DNA of 64,000 nucleotides, taken from positions 86,651 through 150,650 of the forward strand of contig JACPGB010000012.1 of NCBI GenBank assembly GCA_016182655.1, given 5' to 3'. The position numbers and the translations under genes are program-made. Below, one piece after another: positions 7,225 to 16,548 of the stretch. Under the pieces are notes generated by a model that did no database searches, had not been told where the DNA came from, and saw nothing but the letters and a program-made list of their open reading frames with translations. Source of the stretch: Deltaproteobacteria bacterium (GTDB lineage: Bacteria; Desulfobacterota; GWC2-55-46). Every line of letters starts with the position of its first letter. Positions within the stretch are counted from its first letter, which is position 1.

Positions 7225-8730
7225 ATGGCCCTGTTTTTTTTGCCGAGTATCGTTTTTTTCGGAAATACCGCCCTTGCCTTTGAAAGCCCCTTTTATACTG
7301 ACCTTGGGCAGATGAATTACGCCCGCTTCCTCATGCACGGGGGCGAGTACAGGACGGCGGCAAGGGAGTTCGAGAGGGTCATAGAGAGTTTTCCCGGAAG
7401 CCCCGTTCTCGTTGAGGCCCAGTTCGGCCTCTCCGAGGCCTATTACATGGCCGGGCTTTATGACAAGGCCGAGGTACAGTACAGGCAATTTGTAAGGAAC
7501 TTCGGGGAGAGCCCGCTTGCGGGGAAAGCCCTCGTAAGGCTTGACGAGCTCGGCTGGATGCGCGTCAAGCGCCTCCCGACAATACCTCTTCCGGAAGCGC
7601 CTTTTAGGCAGGTAAAGGGGCTCAAGGCGGTGCAGGTCATGCTCTTCGAGGGGAGGACCATCGAGGAGGTCGAAGGCGAGCTTAAGGGGCTTGGATCAGC
7701 CGGGGTCGACACAGTGATCCTCCGCGTCTTTCATAACAGCGGGGACAGGTTTTACCGGTTCGTCTCCCCAAGGGATAAACGGGGCGTATACTTCAATACC
7801 TCTTCCGCGCCTGTAGTGGATGACATGCTCTCAGCGGTCCTAACGGCCGCGCACAGGCAGGGGCTTAAGGTATTCGCGTGGATGACGACGAGGTACGCCG
7901 ACTACGGGGTCGAGGATGACGAAGACCTCGCCTGTACCGGGTATGACATCCGCTCAAAGGGCTTCGTAAGGTGCAAGGGGCTCGACCTCTTTAATGAGAG
8001 GGCAATCGAGAGATTGGAGCGCATCTACGCCGACCTCGCCGAATACGAAATAGACGGGGTGCTCTTCCAGGACGACCTGGTGCTAAGGCACAGCGAGGGC
8101 TTCGGAGCGCACATGGAGGCGCTTTTTAAAAAGGAGACAGGGGTGGAGATGGACCCCGAGTCGCTGTATCTCCGGACGGACGGCCAGTCCGTGCATTACA
8201 CCGAGCTCTTCTGGAAGTGGGCTTCGTGGAAGAACCGGCGGCTCCTCGATGTGGCCGGAAGGCTCAAGGAGGTCGTGGCGAAGAAGAGGCCGGAGGCCAG
8301 GTTCGCCATAAACCTCATGTACGAGTCTGTCACCAACGCCCCTTACGCGCTTGCGTGGCTCTCGCAGGACCTGGCCGAAGCGGCGCGGAGAGACTTCGAC
8401 TACTACTCCATCATGGCCTACCACAGGCAGATGGGGACGGAGCTGAAAAGGGACCCGGAAGAGATACGCGATATCATTGAGCGGATGGTCGTGGACGCCT
8501 CGGCCTCGGTCGGCCCCGAGAAGGTCCTTATCAAGGTGCAGACCATAGACTGGTCCTCGGGAGAGGCCCTGCCGGACGACGAGGTCGCCGGTATATTGAA
8601 GAGCGTAAGAGCTAAGGAGAGCGTCTCCCTTGCCGTCGTACCCTACAGGAAGGACCTGCCGCTCAAGGAGCTTGCCGGAGGCGGGAGCGGCGCGGATGCC
8701 GCGGCTACATCAAAAGAGGAAGGCATATGA
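7225..8730 (+). CDS. Secreted TPR + GHL13/PgaB-like glycosyl hydrolase fusion
   Basis: Signal peptide MALFFLPSIVFFGNTALAFES with AAGGGG upstream of ATG 7225; TPR-like RTAAREFERVIESFPGSPVLVEAQFGLSEAYYMAGLYDKAEVQYRQF; TIM-barrel-like AGVDTVILRVF, GLKVFAWMTTRYADYG, EIDGVLFQDDLVL. Confidence 0.75.
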   Translation: MALFFLPSIVFFGNTALAFESPFYTDLGQMNYARFLMHGGEYRTAAREFERVIESFPGSPVLVEAQFGLSEAYYMAGLYDKAEVQYRQFVRNFGESPLAGKALVRLDELGWMRVKRLPTIPLPEAPFRQVKGLKAVQVMLFEGRTIEEVEGELKGLGSAGVDTVILRVFHNSGDRFYRFVSPRDKRGVYFNTSSAPVVDDMLSAVLTAAHRQGLKVFAWMTTRYADYGVEDDEDLACTGYDIRSKGFVRCKGLDLFNERAIERLERIYADLAEYEIDGVLFQDDLVLRHSEGFGAHMEALFKKETGVEMDPESLYLRTDGQSVHYTELFWKWASWKNRRLLDVAGRLKEVVAKKRPEARFAINLMYESVTNAPYALAWLSQDLAEAARRDFDYYSIMAYHRQMGTELKRDPEEIRDIIERMVVDASASVGPEKVLIKVQTIDWSSGEALPDDEVAGILKSVRAKESVSLAVVPYRKDLPLKELAGGGSGADAAATSKEEGI

Positions 8731-9440
8731 CGATATTGATGGACAAGGACTCTATCTGCTCTCTCTGCAGGTGCCACATCAGGGAGAACACGATATTCAC
8801 GGGGCTGAACGACGCCCAGCTCGACGCCTTCAAGGACGTCGTCGTCATCTCCTCATATAAAAAGCGGGAGCTGGTATACCTCGACGGCGACGAGTGCACG
8901 GGCCTCTACATCATAAGGACCGGCAGGCTCAAGCTCGTAAGGTCTTCATCCACAGGCAAGGAGCAGATAATCAATATCTTGAACCCCGGAGACCTTTTGG
9001 GCTTCGAGGTCTTCTACGAGGGGAGGCTCTACAAGAACACGGCCGTCGCCATGGAGGACTCCGAGCTCTGCTATATAGAGAAGAACGCGTTCTTCAAGAT
9101 CCTCGAAAGGGAGCCGGATATTTCGAAGAAGCTCATCATCTCTCTCGGCAAGGAACTTAACCACGCCTACGAGCGTATCGGCAACCTCGGGCTCCTTAAC
9201 GCGAAGGAGAAGCTCGGCCATCTTTTATATACGCTCGCGAACGAGTACGGCGTCAAGGAAGACGGAGGGGTTAAGCTAAATCTCACGCTCTCGAGGCTTG
9301 AGATAGCCGAGCTCCTCGGCATCACGCAGGAGACCTCGATACGGCTCCTTAAGTCCTTCAAGGAAGACGGCATACTGGACATCAGGAGAAAAGAGATAAT
9401 CATAAAGTCCATGTCCAGGCTGAAGGAATTCTCCGAGTAA
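8727..9440 (+). CDS. Crp/Fnr family transcriptional regulator with a Cys-rich N-terminus
   Basis: cNMP-binding fold (CTGLYIIRTGRLKLVRSSSTGKEQIINILNPGDLLGFEVFY) plus HTH (LSRLEIAELLGITQETSIRLLKSFKEDGIL); N-terminal CSLCRC. Confidence 0.92.
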   Translation: MTILMDKDSICSLCRCHIRENTIFTGLNDAQLDAFKDVVVISSYKKRELVYLDGDECTGLYIIRTGRLKLVRSSSTGKEQIINILNPGDLLGFEVFYEGRLYKNTAVAMEDSELCYIEKNAFFKILEREPDISKKLIISLGKELNHAYERIGNLGLLNAKEKLGHLLYTLANEYGVKEDGGVKLNLTLSRLEIAELLGITQETSIRLLKSFKEDGILDIRRKEIIIKSMSRLKEFSE

Positions 9441-9475
9441 CCGGGCAAGAGCGCCCGAAGGACCGCCTCACCCAA

Positions 9476-10897
9476 ATGGCATTTTCCATCCGCACAAGAC
9501 TGACCTTCTGGTACGTCACCCTCCTCACGTTGAGCCTCATAGGCTTCGGCGCGGCGTTCTCGTATTCGCTCCTCAAGATCTACATGTACAGGACCGACAA
9601 CCAGATCAGCTCGGTCGCCAACATGATGGTCCACACGGTCGTAAAACCGTCCGGGCAGATGTTCCTCCCAAGGGACTTCGATATCATACTGGAGAGGTTC
9701 TTCGGCATAAGGACAGCCGGGAACTACATACAGGTCCTCGACCCGCTCGGGAAGACCGTGGCGAGGTCTTCGAACCTCGAAGGCATGAGGCTCCCCATCA
9801 CGAGGGACACCTACCACGCGGCCGTGAACGGCGCGACGACCTTCGAGGTGATCCGGAACGTCGGCAAGTACCCCGTAAGGGTCGTCACAAAGCCGATATT
9901 CGTGCCCGAGAAGGGGCTCGTGGCGATAGTCCAGGTGGGTTCCTCGCTCGAGGGGATAGACGAGATATTCCATTCGCTCGCATACATCTTCATGCTGGGG
10001 GCCGCGGCCTCGGTCGTCATCGCGAGCGCCGTCGGCTGGTTCCTCGCTAAAAAGGCGTTGAGGCCCGTCGCCGAGATAACCAAGCTCGCGAGGAAGATCG
10101 AGGCCGAGAACCTGAACGAGCGCATAACCATAGAGGTCCCTAACGACGAGATAGGCCGTCTCGCATCCACAATGAACGAGATGATAGCGAGGCTGGAAAA
10201 GTCGTTCAGGCAGATAAAGCAGTTCACGGGCGACGCCTCGCACGAGCTCAAGACCCCGCTTACGATATTGAAGGGCGAGATGGAGATAGCGCTCCGGTCG
10301 AAGGACGATGTCAATGCGATGAGGGAGGCGCTCAAATCCAGCCTCGAGGAGATCGACAGGATGAACGACATCGTCCGGAACCTCCTCGACCTCGCCAAGA
10401 TGGACGTTGAGAAGGAGTCTCAGCCCAAGGAGAGCGTCGACCTCGAGAAGCTCCTGAAAGAGCGGCTCGAGCACTTCAGGAGGCTCGCCCTTGACAGCGG
10501 TATCGAGATGTATATCCTCAAGAGTATACCCTTGATCGTCCGCGGGGACAGGGTAAGGATAAGCCAGCTCCTATCGAACCTTATTGACAACGCCATAAAG
10601 TACACGCCCCGGGGCGGCACGGTCGAGCTCTCGCTCGCCGGGGAGGGCGGCCAGGCGGTCTTCAGGGTAAGGGACACCGGCGTCGGCATCTCGAAAGAGG
10701 ACGCGCCGTTCGTCTTCGACAGGTTCTACAGGGTAGACAAGGCCCGTTCCAGGGACGTCGGCGGGGCAGGGCTCGGGCTTTCCATATGCAAGGGCATAGC
10801 CGAGGCGCACGGAGGGACTCTCGAGGTGACAAGCGTCCCCGGCAAGGGCTCGACATTCGTCGCGAAGCTGCCGCTCGCCGCGGCGCCTGCCGTCTGA
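9476..10897 (+). CDS. Membrane sensor histidine kinase (HAMP-HisKA-HATPase)
   Basis: FTGDASHELKTPLTILKGEMEIALR H-box; LLSNLIDNAIKYTPRGGTVEL N-box; GGAGLGLSICKGIAEAHGG G-box. Confidence 0.95.
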   Translation: MAFSIRTRLTFWYVTLLTLSLIGFGAAFSYSLLKIYMYRTDNQISSVANMMVHTVVKPSGQMFLPRDFDIILERFFGIRTAGNYIQVLDPLGKTVARSSNLEGMRLPITRDTYHAAVNGATTFEVIRNVGKYPVRVVTKPIFVPEKGLVAIVQVGSSLEGIDEIFHSLAYIFMLGAAASVVIASAVGWFLAKKALRPVAEITKLARKIEAENLNERITIEVPNDEIGRLASTMNEMIARLEKSFRQIKQFTGDASHELKTPLTILKGEMEIALRSKDDVNAMREALKSSLEEIDRMNDIVRNLLDLAKMDVEKESQPKESVDLEKLLKERLEHFRRLALDSGIEMYILKSIPLIVRGDRVRISQLLSNLIDNAIKYTPRGGTVELSLAGEGGQAVFRVRDTGVGISKEDAPFVFDRFYRVDKARSRDVGGAGLGLSICKGIAEAHGGTLEVTSVPGKGSTFVAKLPLAAAPAV

Positions 10898-10985
10898 CTT
10901 TTTTGAGATGCGATATAATCATCGCGGCGCTCGGTCTTTAGTCCTTTGACGCGCTGATCCGACATAACCGAGGAGGGCAAAGTCC

Positions 10986-12014
10986 ATGAACGTTGGGATA
11001 CTAACCGGAGGCGGAGACTGCCCGGGACTTAACGCGGTAATCCGCGCCATAGTCAAGAGGGGGCATCAGTTCGGATACGAGTTCACGGGCATCAGGGACG
11101 GTTGGAGAGGACTCGTTCAATCCAATACGATAAAGCTCACGAAGCAGGCGGTCTCCGGGCTACTGCCCATGGGCGGCACAATACTCGGCACATCGAGGAC
11201 GAACCCGCTTAAGAAGCCCGAGGACGCGGAGAAGCTCTTCAAGAACATCGAGACGCTCAAGCTCGACGCCATAATAGCCATAGGCGGAGACGACACGCTG
11301 GGTGTCGCCGCGAAGCTCCACGCCAAGGGCATAAAGGTCATCGGCGTGCCGAAGACCATAGACAACGACCTTTCCGGCACGGACTTCACCTTCGGGTTCG
11401 ATACAGCCGTATCCATCGTCACATGGGCGCTCGACAGACTGCATTCCACGACCGAGGCCCACCAGAGGGTCATGGTAGTCGAGGTCATGGGCAGGCACGC
11501 CGGCTGGATCGCGGTCTACGGCGGCATAGCCGGAGGGGCCGACGTAATACTTATCCCCGAGAAGCCGTTCGACGTCGACGAGGTCTGCGCTGTAATAAAG
11601 AAGAGGAAGGAAGAGGGGAAGAACTTCAGCCTCGTCGTCGCGGCGGAAGGCGCGTACCCGAAAGAGGCGGGCGGCATGATAACGAAGGACAAGACGCTCG
11701 ACTCGTTCGGACATGTCAAGCTCGGCGGCGTTGGGGAGTTCCTCGCGACCGAAATAGAGAAGAGGACTTCTCTTGAGTCACGGTTCGTGGTGCTCGGGCA
11801 TCTCCAGAGGGGCGGCACGCCTACGGCCTACGACAGGATCCTCGCCACGCGCTACGGCATAAGGGCGATAGAGCTCGTCAACGAAGCCAACTTCGGACGC
11901 ATGGTCGCGCTTCAGGGAAATAAGATAGTCGACATATCGCTTGAAGAGGCCACGGCGAAGCTTAAGACCATAGACCTCGAGATGTACAGGATAGCGCATA
12001 TATTTTTCGGGTAG
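10986..12014 (+). CDS. pfkA: 6-phosphofructokinase, predicted PPi-dependent type
   Basis: GILTGGGDCPGLNAVIRAI, IGGDDTLGVA, PKTIDNDLSGTDFTFGFDTA, EVMGRHAGWIA. Confidence 0.92.
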   Translation: MNVGILTGGGDCPGLNAVIRAIVKRGHQFGYEFTGIRDGWRGLVQSNTIKLTKQAVSGLLPMGGTILGTSRTNPLKKPEDAEKLFKNIETLKLDAIIAIGGDDTLGVAAKLHAKGIKVIGVPKTIDNDLSGTDFTFGFDTAVSIVTWALDRLHSTTEAHQRVMVVEVMGRHAGWIAVYGGIAGGADVILIPEKPFDVDEVCAVIKKRKEEGKNFSLVVAAEGAYPKEAGGMITKDKTLDSFGHVKLGGVGEFLATEIEKRTSLESRFVVLGHLQRGGTPTAYDRILATRYGIRAIELVNEANFGRMVALQGNKIVDISLEEATAKLKTIDLEMYRIAHIFFG

Positions 12015-12050
12015 AGTCAGTCTTCTTTCGTTTTCATATGTATCGTTAAT

Positions 12051-12080
12051 AAAGGCGGGACTAACAAGTCCCGCCTTTAT
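12051..12080 (+). terminator. Rho-independent terminator
   Basis: AAAGGCGGGACTAACAAGTCCCGCCTTTAT hairpin. Confidence 0.75.
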
Positions 12081-12096
12081 AACATCAAGGTTTGCC

Positions 12097-12564
12097 GTGA
12101 GACACTTTCCAAGACCCCTCATAGCCCTATTTTTATCCGCCCTCTTTCTCCACGCCTGCTCAAGGCCGCCTGAAGAGGAAAGGATACGCCAGAGCGTGTC
12201 AGAGGCCGTCGAGGCGGCTGAGAAAAAGGATGTAAAGGCCTTCATGCGATTCATATCGAATGAATACGCCGACGACCGGGGCAACGACTACAACGGGATA
12301 AAAGGCGTCCTCGTCTACCAGCTCCTCCGGCCCGAGGCCGTGAAGGTCTTCGTGAGGGGACTTACGGTAGAGGTCAAGGGAGACACCGCCCTTGTAGACG
12401 CAAAGGCCATAACAATGAGGGGAGGGGACATAAAGTCGCTCTCGGATATCGTCCCCGAGGAGGCCGAGGCCTACAGGTTCTCTATCGTATTCAAGAACGA
12501 GACCGGCGACTGGAAGGTAAGGTCTGCCGCATGGGAGCCGGTAGGTATCGCGGGGCTCCTGTGA
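12097..12564 (+). CDS. Hypothetical lipoprotein (NTF2/SnoaL-like)
   Basis: Lipobox-like ALFLHAC; ~150-aa fold pattern VSEAVEAAEKKDVKAFMRFIS...FKNETGDWKVRSAAWEPVG. Confidence 0.65.
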   Translation: MRHFPRPLIALFLSALFLHACSRPPEEERIRQSVSEAVEAAEKKDVKAFMRFISNEYADDRGNDYNGIKGVLVYQLLRPEAVKVFVRGLTVEVKGDTALVDAKAITMRGGDIKSLSDIVPEEAEAYRFSIVFKNETGDWKVRSAAWEPVGIAGLL

Positions 12565-13031
12565 ACGGAGCGCCCCCGAGGCTCATGGCGGACGCCATGC
12601 TCGGAAAGCTCGCAAGGTGGCTACGCACTTTAGGCTACGACTGCGCCTTTGAACCTTCCATAACGGATGACGAGCTCCTTAAGAGGGCAATCGACGAAGG
12701 GCGGGTCATACTCACGCGCGATACATTGCTCATCCAGCGCCGCGCCGCGCGCGGCAAGACGATATTCATCGAGAGCGACCTGGTCTCCGACCAGCTCAAG
12801 GAATTGTCGAAGAGGTTCGAGATAAACGCAACAGGCTTCCTTACCAGGTGCCTGAGATGCAACATCCCCCTTGAGGATTTAGGGAAAGACTCGGCAAGGG
12901 ACAAGGTCCCGCCGTATGTCTTTGCCACTCAGGAGAGGTTTTCCATATGCCCTCGTTGCTCCCGCGTATACTGGGGGGGCACCCACAAGGCGCGGATGAT
13001 CGAGGAGATAGAGAGGATGCTCAAGGGATAG
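12561..13031 (+). CDS. Mut7-C RNase domain (DUF82) protein with zinc ribbon
   Basis: ADAMLGKLARWLRTLGYDCAFEPSITDDELLKRA, ILTRDT, CLRCN...CPRCSRVYWGGTHKARM; GTGA start/stop overlap with the upstream gene. Confidence 0.88.
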   Translation: MNGAPPRLMADAMLGKLARWLRTLGYDCAFEPSITDDELLKRAIDEGRVILTRDTLLIQRRAARGKTIFIESDLVSDQLKELSKRFEINATGFLTRCLRCNIPLEDLGKDSARDKVPPYVFATQERFSICPRCSRVYWGGTHKARMIEEIERMLKG

Positions 13032-13047
13032 ATGGTTGATCAGGTAT

Positions 13048-13134
13048 CTCCCCTCCTTTACAAGGAGGGGGCGGGGGAGGTCTGCTTTTCCCTTAAAATC
13101 ACCCCACCCGACCTCCCCTTATCAAGGGGAGGAG
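13048..13134. repeat. Dispersed CT-rich hairpin repeat (CCCCTCCTT.ACAAGGAGGGG...CCTCCCCTTATCAAGGGGAGG)
   Basis: Same architecture at 38817-38893 and, with more divergence, 21889-22000. Confidence 0.85.
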
Positions 13135-13155
13135 TTTGAAAACACGGTTTTCGAT

Positions 13156-13179
13156 AGGCGGGGTTTTCCAACCCCGCCT
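13156..13179. terminator. Hairpin AGGCGGGGTT-TTCC-AACCCCGCCT
   Basis: Perfect 10-bp stem; no strong U-run. Confidence 0.5.
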
Positions 13180-13212
13180 CCCTCCCTTCCCCTTTGAAAT
13201 CTCCCCCTAAAG

Positions 13213-13569
13213 ATGTTAGCCTTGCCCGGAAAAGAAAGGAGACCGTTTATGGATGGGTTCGTGATAGTCTTTTCGACCGCCCCTAACGAGGACGAGGCGG
13301 CGCGCATCGGAAAAGCCGTGGTCGAAGAGGGGCTTGCCGCGTGCTGTAACATGGTCCCGCGCTTAAGGTCGATCTACACATGGAAAGGAAAGGTCTTCGA
13401 CGAGGCGGAGGTCCTCTCCATCTACAAGACGAGGGCCTCGCTCTTAGGGAAGCTCAAGGACAGGATAAAGGCCCTCCACGGCTACGAGGTCCCGGAGATA
13501 ATCGCCGTCGACATAAAGGACGGGCTGCCGGAATACCTCGCCTGGATAGACGAGGTCACGAAGGGGTAG
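13213..13569 (+). CDS. cutA: Divalent-cation tolerance protein CutA
   Basis: VIVFSTAPNEDEAARIGKAVVEEGLAACCNMVPRLRSIYTWKGKVFDEAEVLSIYKTR. Confidence 0.93.
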   Translation: MLALPGKERRPFMDGFVIVFSTAPNEDEAARIGKAVVEEGLAACCNMVPRLRSIYTWKGKVFDEAEVLSIYKTRASLLGKLKDRIKALHGYEVPEIIAVDIKDGLPEYLAWIDEVTKG

Positions 13570-13571
13570 GG

Positions 13572-13748
13572 TACTCGGCGTACGGCCAATTTCAAATCGG
13601 GTTGCTCCAGTCCCCCGGACGCAAAGCCGTCCGATACGGATTGCCTGTCCGGCAGGACCGCTCGGCGCGGGGCCAGCGTCCTTCGGAGGATATTGAGGCA
13701 AGGGGAGCCAAGTCATCCTGATGTGAGCTTTGCCCGTCCGGCCAGGAC
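13572..13748 (-). repeat. Two tandem ~90-bp repeat units in reverse orientation (13572-13658, 13659-13748)
   Basis: GCTCGGCG..GGCCA starts and TTGCC(C/T)GTCCGGC.AGGAC ends, the reverse complement of the 1531-1800 units. Confidence 0.85.
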
Positions 13749-13757
13749 CCTTTTCTT

Positions 13758-13786
13758 TTGACAAACCCGGCGCGATTATTTACAAT
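13758..13786 (+). promoter_or_regulatory. Near-consensus sigma70 promoter for lepA
   Basis: TTGACA-N17-TACAAT. Confidence 0.75.
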
Positions 13787-13842
13787 GTTATATTAAGTTT
13801 TTTATGGGTTTCTAAGGACCATAGACAGGGGACCGGATCAAA

Positions 13843-15642
13843 GTGGCGGATAAGAACAGGATAAGGAATTTTTCGATAATAGCCCATATAGACCACGGCA
13901 AATCCACGCTCTCGGACAGGATCCTCGAGTTCACGGGGACGATAACCAAACGCGAGATGGTCGACCAGTTCCTCGACAAGATGGAGCTTGAGAGGGAGCG
14001 CGGCATAACCATCAAGGCTCAGACCGCGCGCCTTAACTACAAGGCCGACGACGGCAACACCTACATACTTAACCTCATAGACACGCCGGGCCATGTGGAC
14101 TTCAGCTACGAGGTGAGCCGGTCGCTTTCGGCCTGCGAGGGGGCCATCCTCGTCGTGGACGCCTCCCAGGGTGTCGAGGCGCAGACGGTCGCGCACCTCT
14201 ATACGGCGGTGGACGTAGGGCTCGACATATTCCCGGTCTTGAACAAGATAGACCTACCGGCCGCCGACCCTCCGAGGATAAAGGAAGAGATAGAGGAGGT
14301 GCTTGGCATCGACGCGTCCGAATCCGTCCTTGCGAGCGCGAAAGAGGGGATAGGGATAAAGGACATACTCGAAGCTATCGTAAAGAGGATCCAGCCACCC
14401 AAGGGCGACGAGGAGAGGCCATTGAAGGCCCTCGTCTTCGACTCATGGTACGACATCTACCAGGGCGTGGTCGTCCAGATAAGGGTCTTCGACGGCTGTA
14501 TAAAAAGGGGGACCAAGATAAAGTTCATGGCAACTGGCAAGACCTTCGATGTAGACAAGGTCGGCGTCTTCGCCCCCGGCCCCAAGGAGGTCGACTCCCT
14601 CGGCGTAGGCGAGGTCGGCTTCGTCATCGCAAATATAAAAGAGGTCAGGGAAACTAACGTCGGCGATACCATCACCGACGCGCTCGTCCCGACCGAAGAG
14701 CCGTTCCCCGGTTACAAGGCCGCCAAATCGATGGTCTTCAGCGGACTCTACCCGGTAGATTCCGCCCAGTACGAGAACCTGAAAGAGGCGGTCATAAAGC
14801 TCAGGCTGAACGATTCATCCTTCACGTTCGAGCCCGAGACCTCGCTTGCGCTCGGGTTCGGCTTCAGGTGCGGCTTCCTCGGCCTTTTCCACATGGAGAT
14901 AATACAGGAGAGGCTTGAAAGGGAGTACGGGCTCGCGCTCATAACCACGGCCCCGACCGTTATCTACAGGGTCACGAAGACCGACGGCACGGTGATCATG
15001 GTCGACAACCCCTCGAACCTGCCTTCGCCGCAGTACATAGATTTTGTCGAGGAGCCGTTCATACTCGCGACCCTCCACCTGCCTGCGGAGTTTTTAGGAG
15101 GGGTCTTGGCCTTATGCGAGTCGAAGAGGGGCATACAGAGGGAGATAAAGTTCCTGACCACATCGAGGGTCATGGTCGAGTACGAGATCCCGTTGAACGA
15201 GATAGTGCTCGATTTTTACGATAAGCTCAAGACCCTGTCAAAGGGTTACGCCTCGATGGACTACGACTACCTGGACTTCAGGAAGTCCGACCTCATAAAA
15301 CTCGACATCCTCATAAACGGCGAGGGCGTCGACGCGCTCTCATTGATCGTCCCGCGCGAGAGGGCGTTCGCGAGGGGCAAGGACCTCGCCGAGAAGATGA
15401 GGGAGATTATCCCGAGGCAGATGTTCGAGGTGATCATACAGGCGGCGATAGGCTCGAAGGTCATAGCGAGGGAGACGATAAAGGCCCTCCGGAAGAACGT
15501 AACGGCAAAGTGCTACGGCGGCGACATCACGAGGAAGAGAAAGCTCCTCGAAAAGCAGAAGGAAGGCAAGAAGCGGATGAAGCAGGTCGGAAGAGTGGAG
15601 CTCCCGCAGGAGGCGTTCCTCGCGGTCCTTAAAGTAAGCTAA
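13843..15642 (+). CDS. lepA: Elongation factor 4 (LepA)
   Basis: [44 protein letters not shown]-terminal [25 protein letters not shown]. Confidence 0.98.
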   Translation: MADKNRIRNFSIIAHIDHGKSTLSDRILEFTGTITKREMVDQFLDKMELERERGITIKAQTARLNYKADDGNTYILNLIDTPGHVDFSYEVSRSLSACEGAILVVDASQGVEAQTVAHLYTAVDVGLDIFPVLNKIDLPAADPPRIKEEIEEVLGIDASESVLASAKEGIGIKDILEAIVKRIQPPKGDEERPLKALVFDSWYDIYQGVVVQIRVFDGCIKRGTKIKFMATGKTFDVDKVGVFAPGPKEVDSLGVGEVGFVIANIKEVRETNVGDTITDALVPTEEPFPGYKAAKSMVFSGLYPVDSAQYENLKEAVIKLRLNDSSFTFEPETSLALGFGFRCGFLGLFHMEIIQERLEREYGLALITTAPTVIYRVTKTDGTVIMVDNPSNLPSPQYIDFVEEPFILATLHLPAEFLGGVLALCESKRGIQREIKFLTTSRVMVEYEIPLNEIVLDFYDKLKTLSKGYASMDYDYLDFRKSDLIKLDILINGEGVDALSLIVPRERAFARGKDLAEKMREIIPRQMFEVIIQAAIGSKVIARETIKALRKNVTAKCYGGDITRKRKLLEKQKEGKKRMKQVGRVELPQEAFLAVLKVS

Positions 15643-15667
15643 AAGAAAAAGGCGGTAACAGGCGGAC

Positions 15668-16342
15668 ATGGAAGAAAAAAAAGGACAGGAACAGAAGGAC
15701 AAAAAGAAAAACATAAGGGAGATAGTCGAGGCCATAGTCATAGCCCTGGTCCTCGCCCTCATCATAAGGACCTTCGTCATACAGGCCTTCAAGATACCGT
15801 CGGGGTCGATGGAGGAAACGCTCCTTGTAGGAGACCATATAGTCGTCTCCAAGTTCGCCTACGGCATACAGGTCCCGAAACCGGCCATCATCAAGATCTT
15901 CGGCGCTTCCGTCCCTTTCTTTGAGACGAAGCTCATCCCGTCATGGGGCAAGGTCGACCACGGAGACGTCATAGTCTTCCGCTTCCCGGGCGACAGGTCC
16001 AAGGACTATATCAAGAGGGTCATAGGGCTCCCCGGCGACAGGGTGGAGCTTAAGGAGAAGGTCCTCTACCTTAACGATAAAAAGATGGACGACCCCTGGG
16101 GCGTGAACAAGGGCGGCCTGTATGGCGAGGACACCGAGAAGAACATAAACTTCGGTCCCTACACGGTCCCGGACGGGACCGTCTTCGTCATGGGTGACAA
16201 TCGCGACAGGAGCTATGATTCGCGCTACTGGGGTCCGGTGCCGTTCAAGGACATAAAGGGCAAGGCCTTCATCATCTATTGGTCGTGGAACAGGGACAGT
16301 CACTGGGTCAGGTTTGGGAGGCTCGGAGACATCATCCATTAG
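15668..16342 (+). CDS. lepB: Signal peptidase I
   Basis: FKIPSGSMEETLLVGDHI, DYIKRVIGLPGDRVE, VFVMGDNRDRSYDSRYWG. Confidence 0.97.
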   Translation: MEEKKGQEQKDKKKNIREIVEAIVIALVLALIIRTFVIQAFKIPSGSMEETLLVGDHIVVSKFAYGIQVPKPAIIKIFGASVPFFETKLIPSWGKVDHGDVIVFRFPGDRSKDYIKRVIGLPGDRVELKEKVLYLNDKKMDDPWGVNKGGLYGEDTEKNINFGPYTVPDGTVFVMGDNRDRSYDSRYWGPVPFKDIKGKAFIIYWSWNRDSHWVRFGRLGDIIH

Positions 16343-16462
16343 GCTGCTGAAAAAGCCCATCTGCTTTGTTGTCTTCGGCACTCGTAACTGCGGCGTACAT
16401 ACTACAGTACGCCTCGCTCCTCGTTTCTCGACGCCTCGCATCTGGAGCTTTTTGAGCAGCCT
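16341..16462 (+). repeat. Dispersed repeat 'AGGCTGCTGAAAAAG...CTTTTTGAGCAGCCT', copy 2
   Basis: 15-bp terminal inverted repeats (14/15); internal GGCGTAC...GTACGCC hairpin; overlaps the lepB stop codon by 2 nt. Confidence 0.9.
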
Positions 16463-16548
16463 AAGTTTTTTGGCAATCCATTCGGGCCAAGTCCCGCATT
16501 GCCCAAAAAACCATTGAAGGTTTCGACTTTTGATGTTATAAGGCATGG

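Noticed and set aside
9167-10474. 435-aa minus-strand ORF antisense to the Crp/histidine kinase genes
   Set aside because: Shadow of well-supported genes; Arg/Glu/Val-rich non-protein-like translation
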